Positions 60,929 through 64,000 of a stretch of 64,000 nucleotides of DNA are shown here, one piece after another. Each line of letters starts with the position of its first letter. The stretch's first letter is position 1. The position numbers and the translations under genes were made by a program. The stretch is from J029 sp964482495. Its GTDB lineage: Bacteria; Planctomycetota; UBA1135. The notes under the pieces are model-generated. The model was not told where the DNA came from. It was given only the letters and a program-made list of their open reading frames with translations, and ran no database searches. The stretch spans positions 25,793-89,792 of the forward strand of contig CAYZXS010000011.1 in NCBI GenBank assembly GCA_964482495.1, in the 5' to 3' direction.

Positions 60929-63760
60929 TCAGCGGCGCTTCGCCCAATCCTCCGGCGGCGTCCAGCCGTCCGGCGGTTCGGGAGCGCGCGCGCCCGCCGC
61001 TCCGCTCGCCGGCGCGCGCGCCCGCCAGGCGTCGACCGCCGCCGAGAGCTCCGCCAGCACCTCGGGGCGCTCCGCGGCGAGGTCGGTCTGCTCGGCCGGG
61101 TCGTCGCCGAGGTGGTAGAGCAAGTGGCGCTCGACGCTGCCGTCGAGCTTGAGCCGGCGGACGTACTTCCACGGCATGCGCACCGCCGTGGAGTTGTGGT
61201 AGTCGCCGGTGTGCGCGGCGCTGAACAGCGTGCGCGGCGGCGGTGGGCCGGCGAACAAGTCGTGGCCGTCGAGCTGGACTCGCTCGACCGGCTTGACGCC
61301 GGCGACGGCGAGCACGGTGGGCGCGAGGTCCAGCACCGAGAGCCGCTCGCCGCGCTGGCCGCCGGCCTCGACCCGCGCCGGCCAGCGCATCGCGGCGGGC
61401 ATGCGGATGCCGCCCTCGAAGGCGCTGCCCTTGCCGCCGCGGAAGCGGCCGTTGTCGCCGGGCTCGCCCTTGGCGTTGCCGTTGTCGGACAGGAACACCA
61501 CCATCGTGTTCTCGGCGCGCCCGGTGTCGTCGAGCGCGGCCAGGACGCGGGCGACGGCGGCGTCGAGCTCGGCCACCATCGCCGCGTAGAGCCGGCGGTC
61601 GCGGTCCTCGACCGCGGCGAAGGCCTCGACGGTCTCCTTGGGCGCCTGCAGCGGCAGGTGCGGCGCGGTGAAGGGCAGGTAGAGGAAGAAGGGCGTTTCG
61701 GGGTCGCGGCCGCGGATCCAGCGCTCGGCCTCGCCGGCGAACAAGCGCGTGGCGTAGCCCTTGACCGCCAGGCTCTCGCCGTCGCGCTGCCAGTCGTGGG
61801 CGCCGTCGCGGCTGCGGTGGCTGCGGTAGTCGACGTAGCCGTTCAGGCAGCCGTAGAAGCGGTCGAAGCCGCGGGCATTGGGGTGCATGCCGGGGTCGCC
61901 GTGGCCGAGGTGCCACTTGCCGACGCAGGCGGTGTCGTAGCCCGCGGCGCCCAGCAGCTCGGCCAGGGTCGGGACGCCGGCGGGCAAGCCCTCCTGGTCC
62001 CACGGGCGCAGCGGCGACTCCGCCAGCCCGAGCCGCATCGGGTCGACCCCCGTGAGCAGCGCGGCGCGGGTCGGCGTGCACAACGCGAAGGTCTGGAAGC
62101 GCTGGAAGCGCACGCCTTCGGCGGCGATGCGGTCGATCGTCGGCGTCGGGATGTCGCCGCCGTGGAAGCCGACGTCGGCCCAGCCGAGGTCGTCGGCGAC
62201 GAAGACGACGAAGCTGGGGCGCGCGGCCTCGGGCCCGGCTGGCGGGTCCTGGGGGGCGCGGCGGGAGAGGGGCTTGGCGGCGTCGGCCCAGTCGGCCGGG
62301 GGCTCCCAGCCGGGCGGCGCCTCGGAGCGGATCTCGGGCGCCGGCCCGGTGTCGAGCCGCTGCCAGCGGTCGAGCTGGGCGCCGAGCTCGCGGGCGCGGG
62401 CGCGGCTGCCCGCGGGGTCGGTCTCGAGCAGGTTGTTGCGCTCGCCGGGGTCGGCGGCGAGGTCGAGCAGCCACTCCTCGGTCTCGCCGCGCGGTCGGGC
62501 GACGCCGAGGGCGTCGATCGCCAGCGGCTGCCGGCGCAGGAGCTTCCAGTCGCCGGCGACCACCGCCCGCGACAGGAAGCGCTCGTCGAGGGCGCCGAAG
62601 AAGAGCGGCCGGCCGGACGCCGCTTCGGCGCCGGTCCAGACCGGGAGCAGGTCGCGGCCGTCGAGCTCGGCCTTCGGCAGCGGAGCACCGGCGGCGGCGG
62701 CGAGGGTCGGCAGCAGGTCGAGCACGCTGCCGGGCGCGGCGAGGCGGTCGCCTCCGGGCAGGCCCGCCGGCCACCGGACCAGGGCCGGCACCCGCACGCC
62801 GCCCTCGAAGCAGGTCCCTTTGCCGCCGCGCAGCGCGCCGTTGCTGGCGCCCTCGCGCCGGGCGCCGCCGTTGTCGTTGAGGAACACCACCAGGGTGTCG
62901 TCCCGCTCGCCGGCGCGGTCGACGGCGTCCAGCACCTCGCCGACGGCGCGGTCGAGGGCGTCGACCATCGCCAGGTAGGTGCGGCGGCGAGGCTTCTCGA
63001 CCGCGCGGTACTCGGCTTCGATCTCGGGCGGCGCCTGCAGCGGCGTGTGCGGCGCGTTGAAGGCCAGCAGCAGGAAGAAGGGCGCGTCGTCGTCGATGCC
63101 GCCGATCCAGCGCGCGGCCTCGGCCCCGAGCAAGGCGGTGGCGTAGCCTTCCTCCTCGACCGACTCGCCGTTGCGCTGCCAGTCGAGGGCCTCGCCGCGG
63201 CGGTGGCTCCAGTAGTCGGCGGCGCCGGTGAGCATGCCGTAGAAGTGGTCGACGCCGCGGCGATTCGGGTGCTGCTCCGGCGCGCCGTGGCCGAGGTGCC
63301 ACTTGCCGATCACCGCGGTGTGGTAGCCGGCTCGCTTCAGCAGCTCGGGCAGGACCTGCTCGTCGGCGGGCAGTCCGCGCCGGTCCCACGGTCGGAGCGG
63401 CCGGTACTGCAGACCGAAGCGGGCGGGGGAGCGGCCGGTGAGCAGCGCGGCGCGGGTCGGCGTGCACAGCGGCTGGGCGTAGAAGCGGTCGAGCTGCAGG
63501 CCTTCGGCGGCGAGCCGGTCGAGGCGGGGGGTGCGGGCTTGCCCGCCGCGGTAGCCCAGGTCGGCGGCGCCCAGGTCATCCGTCACCAGCAGCAGGATGT
63601 TGGGGCGTCGCGGCGGCTCGGTGGTGCCAGGGACACCATCTTGGGGTCCGCCGGGCGAGGGAGCGGCTTCGCGGCCGGCGCTGGCATCGGCGGCGCCGCC
63701 TTCCGCGCCGCAGGCACCCGCGAAGCCCAGGAAGATCAGGAGGACGAGGAGCGGTGCCAT
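60929..63760 (-). CDS. Tandem double-domain sulfatase lipoprotein
   Basis: 943 residues. A lipobox (LGFAGAC, Cys17) suggests outer-envelope anchoring. Two full sulfatase domains follow, about 53-495 and about 515-935. Each has the entry strand (NILLLVTDDLGAADLGY; FVVFVADDLGWADVGFHGG), the formylglycine motif CTPTRAALLTG (Cys99 and Cys561) and its own GKWHLGHG and FLNDNGG/FLSDNGN blocks. Both catalytic Cys are present, so both halves may be active after FGE modification. The halves are clearly homologous but diverged. They would desulfate glycans. No FGE gene lies in the window. Confidence 0.92.
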   Translation of the reverse strand: MAPLLVLLIFLGFAGACGAEGGAADASAGREAAPSPGGPQDGVPGTTEPPRRPNILLLVTDDLGAADLGYRGGQARTPRLDRLAAEGLQLDRFYAQPLCTPTRAALLTGRSPARFGLQYRPLRPWDRRGLPADEQVLPELLKRAGYHTAVIGKWHLGHGAPEQHPNRRGVDHFYGMLTGAADYWSHRRGEALDWQRNGESVEEEGYATALLGAEAARWIGGIDDDAPFFLLLAFNAPHTPLQAPPEIEAEYRAVEKPRRRTYLAMVDALDRAVGEVLDAVDRAGERDDTLVVFLNDNGGARREGASNGALRGGKGTCFEGGVRVPALVRWPAGLPGGDRLAAPGSVLDLLPTLAAAAGAPLPKAELDGRDLLPVWTGAEAASGRPLFFGALDERFLSRAVVAGDWKLLRRQPLAIDALGVARPRGETEEWLLDLAADPGERNNLLETDPAGSRARARELGAQLDRWQRLDTGPAPEIRSEAPPGWEPPADWADAAKPLSRRAPQDPPAGPEAARPSFVVFVADDLGWADVGFHGGDIPTPTIDRIAAEGVRFQRFQTFALCTPTRAALLTGVDPMRLGLAESPLRPWDQEGLPAGVPTLAELLGAAGYDTACVGKWHLGHGDPGMHPNARGFDRFYGCLNGYVDYRSHRSRDGAHDWQRDGESLAVKGYATRLFAGEAERWIRGRDPETPFFLYLPFTAPHLPLQAPKETVEAFAAVEDRDRRLYAAMVAELDAAVARVLAALDDTGRAENTMVVFLSDNGNAKGEPGDNGRFRGGKGSAFEGGIRMPAAMRWPARVEAGGQRGERLSVLDLAPTVLAVAGVKPVERVQLDGHDLFAGPPPPRTLFSAAHTGDYHNSTAVRMPWKYVRRLKLDGSVERHLLYHLGDDPAEQTDLAAERPEVLAELSAAVDAWRARAPASGAAGARAPEPPDGWTPPEDWAKRR

Positions 63761-63832
63761 GATGTCCGAAAGCCGATGATAGCCGGGTCACCGCTCGGCC
63801 CTTCTGCCCTAAGACCAAGCGCCCTCCTCGAG

Positions 63833-64000
<168 letters not shown>

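Overview
This is a very GC-rich (about 70% by eye), gene-dense scaffold of a Gram-negative bacterium. It carries four 100-N scaffold gaps and ends in a poly-C run, so it is probably a metagenome-assembled genome. It encodes Kdo-phosphate and LPS-transport functions (KdsD, KdsC, an LptC/LptA-like protein, LptD), so the cell has an LPS-type outer membrane. Sulfatases, a C-type-lectin secreted protein and many small secreted proteins of unknown function would fit a Planctomycetota-like or related deep-branching lineage. That placement is inference. No rRNA, tRNA, transposase, prophage or CRISPR array was seen.

Layout. 1-3.2 kb: the end of an AAA ATPase, a truncated molybdopterin oxidoreductase, and an ABC ATPase/permease pair. 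3.3-9.5 kb: a 3-hydroxyacyl-CoA dehydrogenase/enoyl-CoA hydratase fusion, a secreted lectin-like protein, a Cas4/RecB-type nuclease, a membrane protein, and a TlpA-like thioredoxin whose first redox Cys codon is an in-frame TGA followed by a SECIS-like hairpin (probable selenoprotein). 9.6-12.2 kb: purH and prfB, the latter with its programmed +1 frameshift. 12.3-19.0 kb: a cyanophycin operon (iadA, cphB, cphA, and a stand-alone Mur-ligase paralogue). 19-23.6 kb: a DHH-like protein, an HD protein, rpiA, and feoAB behind a Fur-like operator.

23.6-38.6 kb is the replication-origin region: gyrB, a DciA-like gene, dnaN, a candidate oriC with DnaA-box-like sites, dnaA, a cysteine desulfurase, parA, pyrF, a DUF502 protein, hemW, a sigma factor, a phosphoesterase, and parB carrying a parS site inside its own reading frame. 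38.7-45.4 kb: a membrane-anchored cyclophilin, a lipoprotein, and a plus-strand operon (secreted protein, metallopeptidase, DUF374 acyltransferase, RNase HIII, MoaB). 45.4-52.5 kb: the kdsD-kdsC-lptC/A-like-lptD-tatA/B operon, with every junction overlapping. 52.6-57.1 kb: an M50 protease, scpA, trxA, fmt and rsmB. 57.1-64 kb: small secreted or membrane proteins including two tandem paralogue pairs, a double-domain sulfatase, and a truncated lipoprotein gene at the end.

The genes are packed into operons with 4-bp stop/start overlaps of the form NTGA (ATGA, GTGA, TTGA and apparently CTGA), so non-ATG starts are common. A roughly 26-bp repeat occurs three times, once inside fmt. A 70-bp palindrome supplies the stop codons of two convergent genes.
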